Positions 7,260-15,799 of a DNA stretch of 25,024 bases are shown one piece after another. A program made the translations under genes and the position numbers. The stretch is taken from assembly GCA_963660495.1 (NCBI GenBank), contig CAVKYO010000038.1:1-25024 (forward strand), given 5' to 3'. Origin of the DNA: CAG-877 sp963660495 (lineage in GTDB: Bacteria > Bacillota_I > Bacilli_A > RF39 > UBA660). The first letter of the stretch is position 1. Every line of letters begins with the position of its first letter. A model generated the notes under the pieces. That model was not told the DNA's origin. It did no database searches and saw only the letters and a list, made by a program, of their open reading frames with translations.

Positions 7260-8915
7260 TTAATCATGGAAACAACCATTTCCAATAAATTCTCTTAATA
7301 TAGAGTCAGCTGGTATATCATCTGCTGGTATAGGTAAGAAAAGTCTTAAAAAGTTTATTAATCTTTTTGCTTCTTCATAATATGGTGAACTATTTGGAAC
7401 CGAGTATAGTAATGGCTCAACATATGTTTTTAAAACACCAATTTCATATATTAGAGCTGAATTTATAGTATAATCTGCTTCATCTTGAAATGGGAAAATA
7501 TATTTTTCTTCACCTGCTCTTACACTTGGCCAAGATTGTAGTGTGTGTTCAACATCATATCCTCTTGTTCTATTATCACGAATTATTCTTCTCAATAATC
7601 TATTATCCGTTGTTGAAACACGATTATGTTCGTCCATATTAAGTTCTGTTAAGGCAGAAATATAAATTTTAAATTTATTTTCTCTTGGAATATTAGTCAA
7701 TATTTTTGGATCAATAGCGTGAATCCCTTCTATGACAATGATATCATCTTCACCAAGCTTTAACTTGTTACGATATTCTTTTTTGCCTAACGCAAAGTTA
7801 AACGTTGGTATTGTTACTTCTTTTCCTTCAAGTAATGAGCCAAGTTGACTATCGAATAGCTTCAAGTCTATTGCTTCTAAGCATTCATAATCTGGATTAC
7901 CGTTTTTATCTTTAGGATTATCTTCTCTTTCTAAAAAGTAGTCATCCATTGATAATACTTTAGGTTGTAGTCCAAAACTTTGTAGGAACATACGTAGTTT
8001 TCTTGAAGTTGTTGTTTTCCCAGATGACGATGGACCAGCTAATAGAACTATTCTTATTTTTTTCTTATTATCATTTATACGTTTCGCTAGCATTAATAAT
8101 TTATTGCTTTGTAAAGTCTCATCAATTCTTATTAAGTCACTTATTTTTCCCCTTGATATTACTTCATTTAATTCAACTGAGTTTTCTACCTTCATAATCT
8201 TTGCCCAGTCACGATATTCTTGGAATACTTCAAACATACCAGGATGTGGTTCATATTCTTTTATTCTATCTGGGATATAGGTAGTAGGAAATCTTAATAG
8301 GAAACCATCTTCTTTGATATAAGTCAAGTCAAATGCACCTAGTTTTCCAGTTGAAGTTGGCATTAGATTATAAAAATAATCATAGTAGTTACCCAATCTA
8401 TATAGTGTTATATAAGTATTTGTATTATATTGCATTACACCCGCTTTAACATGTTCTTTTATTTTTTCATAGTATTCAATAGCTTCTAATCTATCAATAG
8501 TCATTTTTGTTATTGGCATATCTAAAGAAACAATTCTATTCATTTCATCTTTTATAGCAGTTAGTTTACTTGAAGTTAGACGGAAGTTTGTTTCTATATA
8601 AATGCCTTTATCTAGAGAATGTTGAACAACAACATTGGCACTTTTCCCATACAATTTCTTTATGGCGTATACTAAAATAAAAGTCAAACCTGAAATATGA
8701 GTCCTGTTACCTTCGCGTGAAGTTAAATCTAAAAACTCTATATTTGACTTATCTGTTATTGGTGCAGTTAACTCTTTTAAAATGTTGTTTACTTTTGCTA
8801 AAAGTATGGGATACTTATATTTACTTTGAAATTGACTTGCTATTTCTTCTAGTGTTATGCCTTTACTTACTTGATATTTGTGTTTTCCAATTGTTATTTC
8901 AAATGTATCTATCAT
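7260..8915 (-). CDS. TGS-domain nucleoside (uridine) kinase-like protein
   Basis: A 551-residue fusion. The N-terminus (about 1-65) is a TGS domain, and residues about 70-270 resemble the second additional (editing-like) domain of threonyl-tRNA synthetase. The C-terminal half is a uridine kinase / phosphoribulokinase-type P-loop kinase with GPSSSGKTT (P-loop G294 to T301), the substrate region LSMDDYFLER shortly after, and IVIEGIHAID as Walker-B-like strand. This architecture is widespread in Firmicutes and Thermotogae and is annotated as nucleoside or uridine kinase; the physiological substrate is not established from sequence. It has its own promoter and is divergent from clpP. A weak GGGTGA ribosome binding site precedes the ATG. 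No clear terminator was found after its stop. Confidence 0.85.
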   Translation of the reverse strand: MIDTFEITIGKHKYQVSKGITLEEIASQFQSKYKYPILLAKVNNILKELTAPITDKSNIEFLDLTSREGNRTHISGLTFILVYAIKKLYGKSANVVVQHSLDKGIYIETNFRLTSSKLTAIKDEMNRIVSLDMPITKMTIDRLEAIEYYEKIKEHVKAGVMQYNTNTYITLYRLGNYYDYFYNLMPTSTGKLGAFDLTYIKEDGFLLRFPTTYIPDRIKEYEPHPGMFEVFQEYRDWAKIMKVENSVELNEVISRGKISDLIRIDETLQSNKLLMLAKRINDNKKKIRIVLLAGPSSSGKTTTSRKLRMFLQSFGLQPKVLSMDDYFLEREDNPKDKNGNPDYECLEAIDLKLFDSQLGSLLEGKEVTIPTFNFALGKKEYRNKLKLGEDDIIVIEGIHAIDPKILTNIPRENKFKIYISALTELNMDEHNRVSTTDNRLLRRIIRDNRTRGYDVEHTLQSWPSVRAGEEKYIFPFQDEADYTINSALIYEIGVLKTYVEPLLYSVPNSSPYYEEAKRLINFLRLFLPIPADDIPADSILREFIGNGCFHD

Positions 8916-8941
8916 TTAATCACCCTTTTTACCTTTATAAT

Positions 8942-8950
8942 ATTATAACA
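8942..8950 (-). promoter_or_regulatory. Extended -10 promoter of the kinase gene
   Basis: Minus-strand TGTTATAAT is a perfect -10 with a TGn extension about 27 bases upstream of the kinase ATG. No recognisable -35. The space between it and clpP is about 70 bases and is shared by the divergent clpP promoter. Confidence 0.6.
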
Positions 8951-9017
8951 TGACTTATTCTATAATTATATGCATATTTTATTTTTTTTACACTATACTA
9001 TGTATAGGTGATATTTG

Positions 9018-9602
9018 ATGAATTTAGTTCCAATGGTTATTGAAAAAGAATTGTCTGGTGAAAGAAGTTATGATATATTTTCAAGATTATTAAAAGATAG
9101 AATTGTATTTATTTCAGGAGAAATTGATGATAATTTAGCTAATCGGGTAATTGCTGAAGTTTTATATTTAGATTCTATTGGTAGTGAAGATATTAATATT
9201 TATATTAATTCTCCTGGTGGATCTATATCTGCTGGAATGGCAATATATGATACAATAAATTTTGTAAAAAGTGATGTGTCAACTACTTGTTTGGGTATTG
9301 CTGCTAGTATGGGAGCATTTTTATTGTCATCTGGGAAGAAGGGAAAACGTTACATCTTGCCTAATGCCGACGTTATGATTCATCAACCTTTAATATCTGG
9401 TTTACAGGGACAGGCTACTGAAATTAAAATAGCTTCTGATAGAATTACTGGTTTAAGAAAAAGATTAAATAAAATACTTTCTAAAAATACTGGTCAGTCT
9501 TTAAAAAAAATTGAAAGAGATACCGAAAGAGATAATTACTTAAGTGCAAAAGAAGCTTTAGAGTATGGAATTGTTGACAAAATCATTACTGAAAAGAATT
9601 GA
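9018..9602 (+). CDS. clpP: ATP-dependent Clp protease proteolytic subunit
   Basis: Serine peptidase that forms the tetradecameric barrel degrading substrates delivered by ClpX or ClpC. The 194-residue protein keeps the catalytic triad: S97 in AASMGAF, H122 in MIHQP, and D172 in the conserved ERDTERDN block. The oxyanion and substrate loop NSPGGSISAGMAIYDT (64-79) is intact, and the N-terminus LVPMVIEK is the usual self-processing and axial-loop region. The ATG at 9018 was chosen over TTG at 9015 because AGGTG lies 7 bases before it. A TATACT at 8994-8999 could be the -10; I see no CtsR heptad repeat. It converges on whiA, the same neighbourhood as in other Firmicutes. It stops with TGA. Confidence 0.97.
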   Translation: MNLVPMVIEKELSGERSYDIFSRLLKDRIVFISGEIDDNLANRVIAEVLYLDSIGSEDINIYINSPGGSISAGMAIYDTINFVKSDVSTTCLGIAASMGAFLLSSGKKGKRYILPNADVMIHQPLISGLQGQATEIKIASDRITGLRKRLNKILSKNTGQSLKKIERDTERDNYLSAKEALEYGIVDKIITEKN

Positions 9603-9615
9603 ATTTAGAAATATT

Positions 9616-9647
9616 AAAAGAGAAAAGTTAGTTGCTTTTCTCTTTTT
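9616..9647. terminator. Bidirectional terminator between clpP and whiA
   Basis: A 12-bp perfect stem AAAAGAGAAAAG / CTTTTCTCTTTT with a 7-base loop, flanked by A and T tracts so that it can act in both directions. It lies 13 bases after the clpP stop, and its right arm overlaps the last codons and stop of whiA. Confidence 0.85.
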
Positions 9648-10578
9648 GAATTGTTTTTTCTAATCTTTCGGATAATTCTTTTATTTTTCTAAAGCGATGA
9701 TTTAAACCTGATTTAGTAATTGGTTTTCCTGTTTCTAAAGTAATTATTTCACTTAATTCTTTTAATGATGATTCGGGATATTTTTTACGATAGTCAAAAG
9801 CTTGTTTTGTTCTTTCATCTAATAATGCATATCCAGAAGTTTCTTCAATAATTTTAATTTGTTCTAATTGCTTTTCAGCGGTTAAGAATACTTTATCCAT
9901 ATTTGCTTGTTCACAATTATTTAGTCTATTAGTTTGATTCTTCTTTTCTCTATAAATTCTGGCATTTTCAAAGAATAAAACAGCTTTATTGGCACCTAGT
10001 ATTTTTATATAGTCACTGATTTTTTCAGCTTCTTTTATGTATATCATATATCCTTTTTCTCTATTTAATATTTTGGCATTTAAGTCAAAGATATTTAATA
10101 GTTTTTGGATAAAGACTGCTTCACCTGGCTTTGATATTAATAATTCCATGTGATATCTAGAAGTTTGTGGATTATTGATACTACCAGTACATAAAAAACT
10201 ACCTCTAAGATACGCCCTTATTTCTTCATTAGCACCAACGATATAAGTTGGTGGTGTTTCTAAATAATTATTATTTTCATCATAATAACCAAGGTCTTTT
10301 AAAATTATTGGTAATTTTTGATTTAATGATAATAAATAAAGATTCTTTTTATTGAAATTTAGATTGTCTTTAATTTCTACGTTTAAGTCAACTTCATATA
10401 GTTTTTGAAAAAAACTTTGTAATCTTTCAATTGTAAATTCATTTTCTGTTGTTAGAAAAAGTGTGTCATTGTTTATGTAAGCATTATTTCTGACAAATCC
10501 AGATAATTCCGCTATCATTTCAGAATTTGTGCTTGATAATGAAGATATTTCTTGTTTTATTTCTACTGTGTATGACAT
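9628..10578 (-). CDS. whiA: WhiA DNA-binding protein
   Basis: WhiA family: an N-terminal degenerate LAGLIDADG homing-endonuclease fold without nuclease activity, joined to a C-terminal helix-turn-helix. In Streptomyces it governs sporulation septation; in Bacillus it affects division and chromosome segregation. The 316-residue length is typical. MSYTVEIKQEISSL at the start, YLRGSFLCTGSINNP near 123-137 and the LDERTKQAFDYRKKYPESS region leading into SLKELSEIITLETGKPITKSG (the C-terminal HTH near 273-293) match the family. It is the last gene of the uvrA operon, one base after yvcK, the standard pairing. GAGGA in the end of yvcK serves as its ribosome binding site. Confidence 0.95.
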   Translation of the reverse strand: MSYTVEIKQEISSLSSTNSEMIAELSGFVRNNAYINNDTLFLTTENEFTIERLQSFFQKLYEVDLNVEIKDNLNFNKKNLYLLSLNQKLPIILKDLGYYDENNNYLETPPTYIVGANEEIRAYLRGSFLCTGSINNPQTSRYHMELLISKPGEAVFIQKLLNIFDLNAKILNREKGYMIYIKEAEKISDYIKILGANKAVLFFENARIYREKKNQTNRLNNCEQANMDKVFLTAEKQLEQIKIIEETSGYALLDERTKQAFDYRKKYPESSLKELSEIITLETGKPITKSGLNHRFRKIKELSERLEKTIQKEKSN

Positions 10579-10579
10579 A

Positions 10580-11533
10580 CTAGTTCCTCATTAAATATGA
10601 AAATATTAGTGAACTAAGTTTTAAACTATTATGTCTTAGAATGTTATCTTCTAGTACTATTAAATCATCTTCAATTAATTCAACACCTAATTTTTCAATC
10701 TTTTCATAATCTATTTTTACTGGTTCTTTTTGCTCTGCTGTTGAATATCTTTCTGCAATACTTTTATTTATTTTTGTATTACTTGCAATAACAACATCTA
10801 TTTTCTTTTTATTTAAATATTTGTTTAGTAAGGTAATATGATCACTTACTGTATAGCCATCTGTTTCACCAGGTTGAGTTACAAAGTTGCATAAATACAT
10901 TATTGGTGCTTTGGTATTATCTAACACTTCTTGTACTTCTTTACATATAATGTTAGGTAAAATTGAAGTATATAAACTTCCCATACTAAATATTATTAAG
11001 TCTGCTTCTTTCAAGGCAACTAATACTTCATCTAATACTTTTGGCTCTTCTTTATAATAAATTTTTTCAAATTTTCTATTTGATTTTGTGATTTGAGCTT
11101 CACCCTCGATAATATTTCCATCTACATCTTGGCCCATGAGAGTTAGCCTTGAGTCTTCTGATATTGGAAGAACTTTATGTTTAACATCTAACAATTTACT
11201 CAAACTAGCAATTGAATCTTTTAAAGAACCTGTTATATCAAGCATTGCTGTTAGGATTAAGTTTCCTAAAGCATGTCCATCTAAGTCACTAGACGTATTA
11301 AAACGATATTCCATCATTTTCTTTATTGGTTCGTCTATTCCAGAAAGTGAAGTGATAACTCGTCTGATGTCGCCTACTGCCGGAGTATGAAATTCTTCTC
11401 TTAATTTACCTGTAGAACGTCCATTATCTGATACTGTTATTACCGCTGTTATATCTATTGGAAATTCTTTTAGACCTCTTAGTAGATAAGAAATTCCTGT
11501 TCCGCCACCTAGCACTACTACTTTTTTATACAT
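10580..11533 (-). CDS. yvcK: Gluconeogenesis factor YvcK (CofD-like)
   Basis: YvcK/GlmR family, UDP-sugar-binding protein needed in Bacillus for growth on gluconeogenic carbon and for correct cell-wall precursor flow (activation of GlmS). It has a CofD-like Rossmann fold. The 317-residue protein begins MYKKVVVLGGGTG (nucleotide loop 9-13). The usual DDGGSSG loop appears as SDNGRSTGKLREEF, and TPAVGDIRRVI and HALGNLIL follow in family order. The start at 11533 was chosen because GAGGAG lies 6 bases upstream and the conserved sequence begins there; the open frame extends 38 codons further but without family similarity and inside lgt. It overlaps lgt by 8 bases. The neighbour rapZ (yvcJ), usual in this cluster, is missing. 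Confidence 0.94.
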   Translation of the reverse strand: MYKKVVVLGGGTGISYLLRGLKEFPIDITAVITVSDNGRSTGKLREEFHTPAVGDIRRVITSLSGIDEPIKKMMEYRFNTSSDLDGHALGNLILTAMLDITGSLKDSIASLSKLLDVKHKVLPISEDSRLTLMGQDVDGNIIEGEAQITKSNRKFEKIYYKEEPKVLDEVLVALKEADLIIFSMGSLYTSILPNIICKEVQEVLDNTKAPIMYLCNFVTQPGETDGYTVSDHITLLNKYLNKKKIDVVIASNTKINKSIAERYSTAEQKEPVKIDYEKIEKLGVELIEDDLIVLEDNILRHNSLKLSSLIFSYLMRN

Positions 11534-12386
11534 AATGATCTCCTCGCTTTCGATAATATTTAATTGCACTTTCTTCTTCTTTTTTTGCCATATCTTCACT
11601 GTATAGTCTTTTATCATTTTCAGTACTTTTAAATATGTTGTAAACAAATAAGAACATACCTGCTATAACAAAGATTATTGATACTACTTGAGCTACTTTT
11701 ATAGAACCTATCATTAATGAGTCCATTCTCATAGCTTCTATAAAGAATCTTCCAGTTCCATACCAAAATAGGTAAAAGCCTGTTAATTGTCCTCTTTTTA
11801 AATATTTGAATCTTCTTAGTATTAGCATAGCGATAAATCCAGATAAGCACCAGGTTGATTCATAAAAGAAGGCTGGTTCTCTATATTCTCCTAATATGTA
11901 CATATTGTTAATTATAAATTCTGGTACACCTTGAGCTTGGAGTTCTTTAAATGTTGTTATATGTCCATAAGCTTCTCCATTTACAAAATTTCCCCAGCGA
12001 CCAATTGCTTGAGCAATAATTAGTCCTACTACGATTATATCTAGCATTTGAATGCAATTTACTTCATGTTTTTTACAATAAAAGATTATAAATATTAAGG
12101 AAGCAAAAATACCTCCATGAATAGCTAGACCACCGTTCCATATTGCAAAAATCTCTATAGGATTTGTTAAATAATATTGAAGATTAAAAATTACATAGTA
12201 TAGTCTAGCACCGATTATGCCAATTATTATTGTATTAAAAATTAAGTTTACAAGAAAATCTTCATCTAATTTTTTCTTTCTAGCTTCTTTAAATATTAAT
12301 ATACTTGCTACCAACATACCTATAAATATAATAATTGAATACCAGTATATTTGTATTGGTCCTAAATCAACAGCTACTCTATCCAT
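11526..12386 (-). CDS. lgt: Prolipoprotein diacylglyceryl transferase
   Basis: Membrane enzyme that moves diacylglycerol from phosphatidylglycerol to the lipobox cysteine of prelipoproteins, before cleavage by LspA. The 286-residue protein has about seven transmembrane helices. The family signature GRWGNFVNGEAYG is at 129-141, GGLAIHGG at 85-92, and the late arginine motif YGTGRFFIEAMR at 209-220. A charged 30-residue tail ends it. Its ATG overlaps the end of the yvlD-like gene by 8 bases and its own end overlaps yvcK, so the operon is translationally coupled. In Bacillus hprK sits immediately before lgt; here it is absent. Confidence 0.95.
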   Translation of the reverse strand: MDRVAVDLGPIQIYWYSIIIFIGMLVASILIFKEARKKKLDEDFLVNLIFNTIIIGIIGARLYYVIFNLQYYLTNPIEIFAIWNGGLAIHGGIFASLIFIIFYCKKHEVNCIQMLDIIVVGLIIAQAIGRWGNFVNGEAYGHITTFKELQAQGVPEFIINNMYILGEYREPAFFYESTWCLSGFIAMLILRRFKYLKRGQLTGFYLFWYGTGRFFIEAMRMDSLMIGSIKVAQVVSIIFVIAGMFLFVYNIFKSTENDKRLYSEDMAKKEEESAIKYYRKRGDHYV

Positions 12387-12804
12387 GAATTTTTACCCTC
12401 TTTACTATTTTTTTTATTATTTCTTCCATTATGAAGTTCATTATTGATAATAATATTGCTACAAAAAAGGCAATAAAGATATTTGTTAAATCAAAGTGAG
12501 AACCAAGTATCCAGTCAGCTAGTTTTAAGATAAACAAGTTTATGAATGGATAAAAGAGTCCTAGTGTTATACCAATAATTGGTATAGTTATGGTAAATAG
12601 TATTGGTTTTAGTACTTTATTTAATATATATATAACAAATACGATTAAGATTGAATATAAGAAGAAATGGTTTTGATCGATATGAACACTTTTAAATAAT
12701 GTGCTTACAATGATGAATACTATTATATAACCAATCATATAAAGTAACCATTCTATAAATTTGTTTAATCTTACTACATTTTTTTCTTTAATAATTAAGC
12801 GCAA
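12379..12804 (-). CDS. YvlD-like membrane protein (phage holin family 4)
   Basis: A small membrane protein of about 141 residues with four hydrophobic segments (roughly 15-32, 43-62, 65-92 and 105-130) and a basic C-terminus. Layout and the segment FTITIPIIGITLGLFYPFINLFIL match the family of B. subtilis YvlD ('mycobacterial 4 TMS phage holin, superfamily IV'). YvlD also lies between uvrA and lgt in Bacillus, supporting the call. The start was set at TTG 12804, with GAGGTG 6 bases upstream; a GTG at 12813 is possible in frame but lies inside that ribosome binding site. Molecular function is unknown; in Bacillus the yvl genes belong to the envelope-stress (sigma-W, LiaRS-like) setting. Confidence 0.78.
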   Translation of the reverse strand: MRLIIKEKNVVRLNKFIEWLLYMIGYIIVFIIVSTLFKSVHIDQNHFFLYSILIVFVIYILNKVLKPILFTITIPIIGITLGLFYPFINLFILKLADWILGSHFDLTNIFIAFFVAILLSIMNFIMEEIIKKIVKRVKIHG

Positions 12805-12815
12805 CTTTATCACCT

Positions 12816-15629
12816 CTATAATATTTTCGCTAAAAATTGGCCTGTGTATGACTTAGGATTTTTGGCAATTTGTTCTGGTGTACCTTTATCTACAATTGTT
12901 CCACCTTCATCTCCTCCCTCTGGTCCTAAATCTATTATGTAATCAGCAACTTTTATAACATCTAGGTTGTGTTCTATAACTACTACTGTATCATTATTAT
13001 CTACTATTTTTTGTAAAATTGCAAGTAAGCGCTTAATATCATCTGTGTGTAATCCTGTTGTTGGCTCATCTAAAACAAATAACGTTTTGCCAGTTGCTCT
13101 TTTTTGAAGTTCTTTAGCTAGTTTTACTCTTTCTGCTTCACCGCCAGATAATGTTGGTGCACTTTGTCCTAATTTAATGTATCCTAGTCCAACATCTTCT
13201 AATACTTGTAGTTTAGTTTTTATTTTTGGAATATTGTCAAAGAATTCTAGTGCTTCGCTTACTCTCATATCTAGTACTTCAGCAATATTTTTATTTTTAT
13301 ATTTTATGTTTAGAGTTTCTCTATTATACCTTGTACCATGGCATACTTCGCATGGAACATATACGTCTGGTAAGAAGTGCATTTCTATTTTCTTTACACC
13401 ATCTCCACGGCAAGCTTCACAGCGTCCACCTTTTACATTGAAAGAAAATCTATTTTTTTCGAAGCCATACATTTTAGATTCTTTTGTTGTTGTGAAAAGT
13501 GTTCTGATGTCATCAAATACTCCAGTGTATGTTGCTGGATTTGATCTTGGAGTTCTACCAATTGGATTTTGAGATATAGCGACTAATTTATCTATATTAT
13601 CAATTCCTAATATTTTCTTGTATTCTCCAGGTTTTTCTTTTGAGTGATATAACTGGTTAGAGACTGCCTTACATAATATTTCATTTATAAGTGTACTCTT
13701 TCCAGAACCTGAGACACCGGTTATACAAGTAAGTGTTCCTAGTGGAATATCTACATCGATATCTTTTAAATTATTTTCGCTAGCTCCTCTAATTTTTAAA
13801 TATTTTCCAGTGCCTTTTCTTCTTTTTTGAGGTATTTCAATACACTTTTTTCCTGATAAGTATTGTCCGGTAATGCTATTTTCATTTTTCATTACTTCTT
13901 CTGGAGTACCAGCAGCGATAACATGTCCGCCTTTATCTCCAGCACCTGGTCCAATGTCTACTAAATAGTCTGCTGCTAACATTGTATCGGTATCATGTTC
14001 AACAACGATAAGGGTATTTCCTAAATCCCGCATTTCTTTCATTGAGTTGATTAGTTTTTCATTGTCTCTTTGATGAAGCCCAATACTTGGCTCATCCAAA
14101 ACGTATAATACGCCTGTTAAGTGGGAACCAATTTGTGTTGCTAAACGGATACGTTGTGCTTCTCCTCCTGATAATGTTCCAGCACTTCTACTTAAGGTTA
14201 AATATCCTAAACCGACATTTGATAAGAATGCTAGTCTCTCATTTATTTCTTTTAAAACTAAATTGGCTATTTGCTTTTCTGACTCCGTTAGTTTTAGATT
14301 TTTAAAGAAGTCTACTAGTTGCTTAATACTCATACATGTTACTTCATAAATATTTTTCTTGGCTATTTTTACTGATAAGACATTATCATTTAATCTAGCT
14401 CCCTTACAAGTATCACATTCGTACTCAACCATGTAATTTTCTAGCCAATCTCTAATCCAAGTAGAACTTGTTTCCATATAACGTCTTTCTAGATTATCAA
14501 TTATTCCTTCATAATAGTCAACGGAATTCATTATATTACCCGACTTGGTAGAGTAATTGAAGCGAATTGGCTCATTTGTTCCGTGTAGCACTATTTGTTG
14601 CTCTTCTTTTTTTAGTTTTCCGAATGGCTTATCCATATCTATTTTATAATGTTTGCATACACATTCTAGTTTTTTATAGTAAATTCCATCTTGGTCATCA
14701 CTTAAAGTTTTGATGCAACCTTCATTAATACTTAGGGTTTTATCTGGTATAACTAAGTCTTCATCTATTTGTAATTTAATTCCTAGACCTTTACAGTCTG
14801 GACAAGCACCATACGGAGCATTGAAACTAAATATTCTTGGTTCTAATTCTGGCAAAGAAAATTCACATTCGGGACAGGCAAATTGTTCTGAGAAGACTAG
14901 TTCTTTAGCATTTTCACCTAGTATTTGTACAACTGCTTTTCCTTCTGCTAGTTTTGTTGCTATTTCTAAAGCTTCAAATACTCTACTTCTTGAATCTTCT
15001 TTTAAAACTATTCTATCTACAACAACATCAATAGAATCTTTTTTGTTCTTTTCTAGGGTAATGTCATCACTTAGGTCTAACATTTCACCATTGACACGAA
15101 CTCTTACAAATCCTTCTTTACGAAGTTTTTCAAATAATTCTTTGTGTGTTCCTTTTTCTCCATGAACGACTGGAGACATTATAATTATTTTAGTTCCTTC
15201 CTTGTATTCCAAAACTTTATTAGTCATTTCTTCAACACTTTGTGAAGTTATAGGAATATTATGATTAGGGCAGTACGGAACACCAATTCTAGAAAATAGT
15301 AATCTAAGATAATCATATATTTCTGTTACAGTACCAACGGTTGATCTTGGATTATTTGAAGTTGTCTTTTGGTCAATACTTATAGCAGGTGACAATCCTT
15401 CTATGCTATCAACATCTGGCTTTTCAGAATTACCTAAAAATTGTCTAGCATATGCAGAAAGGCTTTCTACATATCTTCTTTGTCCTTCAGCATAAATAGT
15501 ATCAAATGCTAAACTACTTTTTCCAGAACCTGATAAACCTGTCATGACGATAAGTTTATTTTTAGGTAGTTCTATATCTATATTTTTTAAATTGTTTTCT
15601 CTTGCACCTTTAACAATAATTTTGTCCAT
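12816..15629 (-). CDS. uvrA: UvrABC excinuclease subunit A
   Basis: Damage-recognition ATPase of nucleotide excision repair; dimerises and loads UvrB. 937 residues, normal length. Two ABC modules are present: first Walker A GLSGSGKSS (31-39), first signature LSGGEAQRIRLATQIG; second Walker A GVSGSGKST, second signature LSGGEAERVKLAKEL, each followed by LDEP Walker B. The UvrB-interaction region follows the first Walker A. The zinc modules keep their cysteine pairs (CPEC...CPDC and CEAC...CEVC). The start at 15629 has AGGTGA just upstream; an earlier in-frame ATG (15647) lies before that site. It heads the operon uvrA, yvlD-like, lgt, yvcK, whiA. uvrB lies upstream with a 170-base gap and a separate promoter. 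Confidence 0.97.
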   Translation of the reverse strand: MDKIIVKGARENNLKNIDIELPKNKLIVMTGLSGSGKSSLAFDTIYAEGQRRYVESLSAYARQFLGNSEKPDVDSIEGLSPAISIDQKTTSNNPRSTVGTVTEIYDYLRLLFSRIGVPYCPNHNIPITSQSVEEMTNKVLEYKEGTKIIIMSPVVHGEKGTHKELFEKLRKEGFVRVRVNGEMLDLSDDITLEKNKKDSIDVVVDRIVLKEDSRSRVFEALEIATKLAEGKAVVQILGENAKELVFSEQFACPECEFSLPELEPRIFSFNAPYGACPDCKGLGIKLQIDEDLVIPDKTLSINEGCIKTLSDDQDGIYYKKLECVCKHYKIDMDKPFGKLKKEEQQIVLHGTNEPIRFNYSTKSGNIMNSVDYYEGIIDNLERRYMETSSTWIRDWLENYMVEYECDTCKGARLNDNVLSVKIAKKNIYEVTCMSIKQLVDFFKNLKLTESEKQIANLVLKEINERLAFLSNVGLGYLTLSRSAGTLSGGEAQRIRLATQIGSHLTGVLYVLDEPSIGLHQRDNEKLINSMKEMRDLGNTLIVVEHDTDTMLAADYLVDIGPGAGDKGGHVIAAGTPEEVMKNENSITGQYLSGKKCIEIPQKRRKGTGKYLKIRGASENNLKDIDVDIPLGTLTCITGVSGSGKSTLINEILCKAVSNQLYHSKEKPGEYKKILGIDNIDKLVAISQNPIGRTPRSNPATYTGVFDDIRTLFTTTKESKMYGFEKNRFSFNVKGGRCEACRGDGVKKIEMHFLPDVYVPCEVCHGTRYNRETLNIKYKNKNIAEVLDMRVSEALEFFDNIPKIKTKLQVLEDVGLGYIKLGQSAPTLSGGEAERVKLAKELQKRATGKTLFVLDEPTTGLHTDDIKRLLAILQKIVDNNDTVVVIEHNLDVIKVADYIIDLGPEGGDEGGTIVDKGTPEQIAKNPKSYTGQFLAKIL

Positions 15630-15647
15630 GTAAATCACCTGTTTCAT

Positions 15648-15656
15648 ATTATAGCA
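15648..15656 (-). promoter_or_regulatory. Extended -10 promoter of the uvrA operon
   Basis: Minus-strand TGCTATAAT: perfect -10 with TGn extension, about 20 bases upstream of the uvrA ATG. No consensus -35. GAAC occurs 11 bases upstream of the extended element, but its GTTC partner at four-base spacing does not, so a canonical LexA box is not present here. Confidence 0.65.
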
Positions 15657-15703
15657 TATTTTCAGAGTTCTATTTCGACTAATTTCTGGTTTTTGAGACC
15701 AAG

Positions 15704-15733
15704 AAATACCAGATTTGTAATAACCTGGTATTT
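15704..15733. repeat. Perfect 9-bp inverted repeat between uvrB and uvrA
   Basis: AAATACCAG (15704-15712) pairs with CTGGTATTT (15725-15733) around a 12-base loop. A second imperfect stem (TTTCTGGT with ACCAAGAAA) abuts it on the left. It may be the uvrB 3' hairpin, but no T tract follows on the minus strand, so I do not call it a terminator. Confidence 0.6.
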
Positions 15734-15738
15734 AATTT

Positions 15739-15793
15739 ATTTTTTTCAACAGGTTTTGTGGAAAAAGTTTTTGTATTTGATTTTTTTCAACAG
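15739..15793. repeat. 14-bp direct repeat pair downstream of uvrB
   Basis: ATTTTTTTCAACAG occurs at 15739-15752 and again at 15780-15793, 41 bases apart. Between them the minus strand reads TTTTCCACA (15757-15765), a fit to the DnaA-box pattern TTWTNCACA. Only one such box is seen. Confidence 0.45.
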
Positions 15794-15799
15794 ATATTG

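Noticed and set aside
8991..9017. CtsR operator upstream of clpP
   Set aside because: No GGTCAAA-type heptad repeats are present on either strand in the kinase-clpP spacer.
11534..11647. 38-codon N-terminal extension of yvcK
   Set aside because: It lies inside lgt in another frame, has no family similarity, and a proper ribosome binding site precedes the internal ATG at 11533.
15636..15680. LexA box at the uvrA promoter
   Set aside because: Only one GAAC half site is found near the extended -10; the paired GTTC at four-base spacing is missing.
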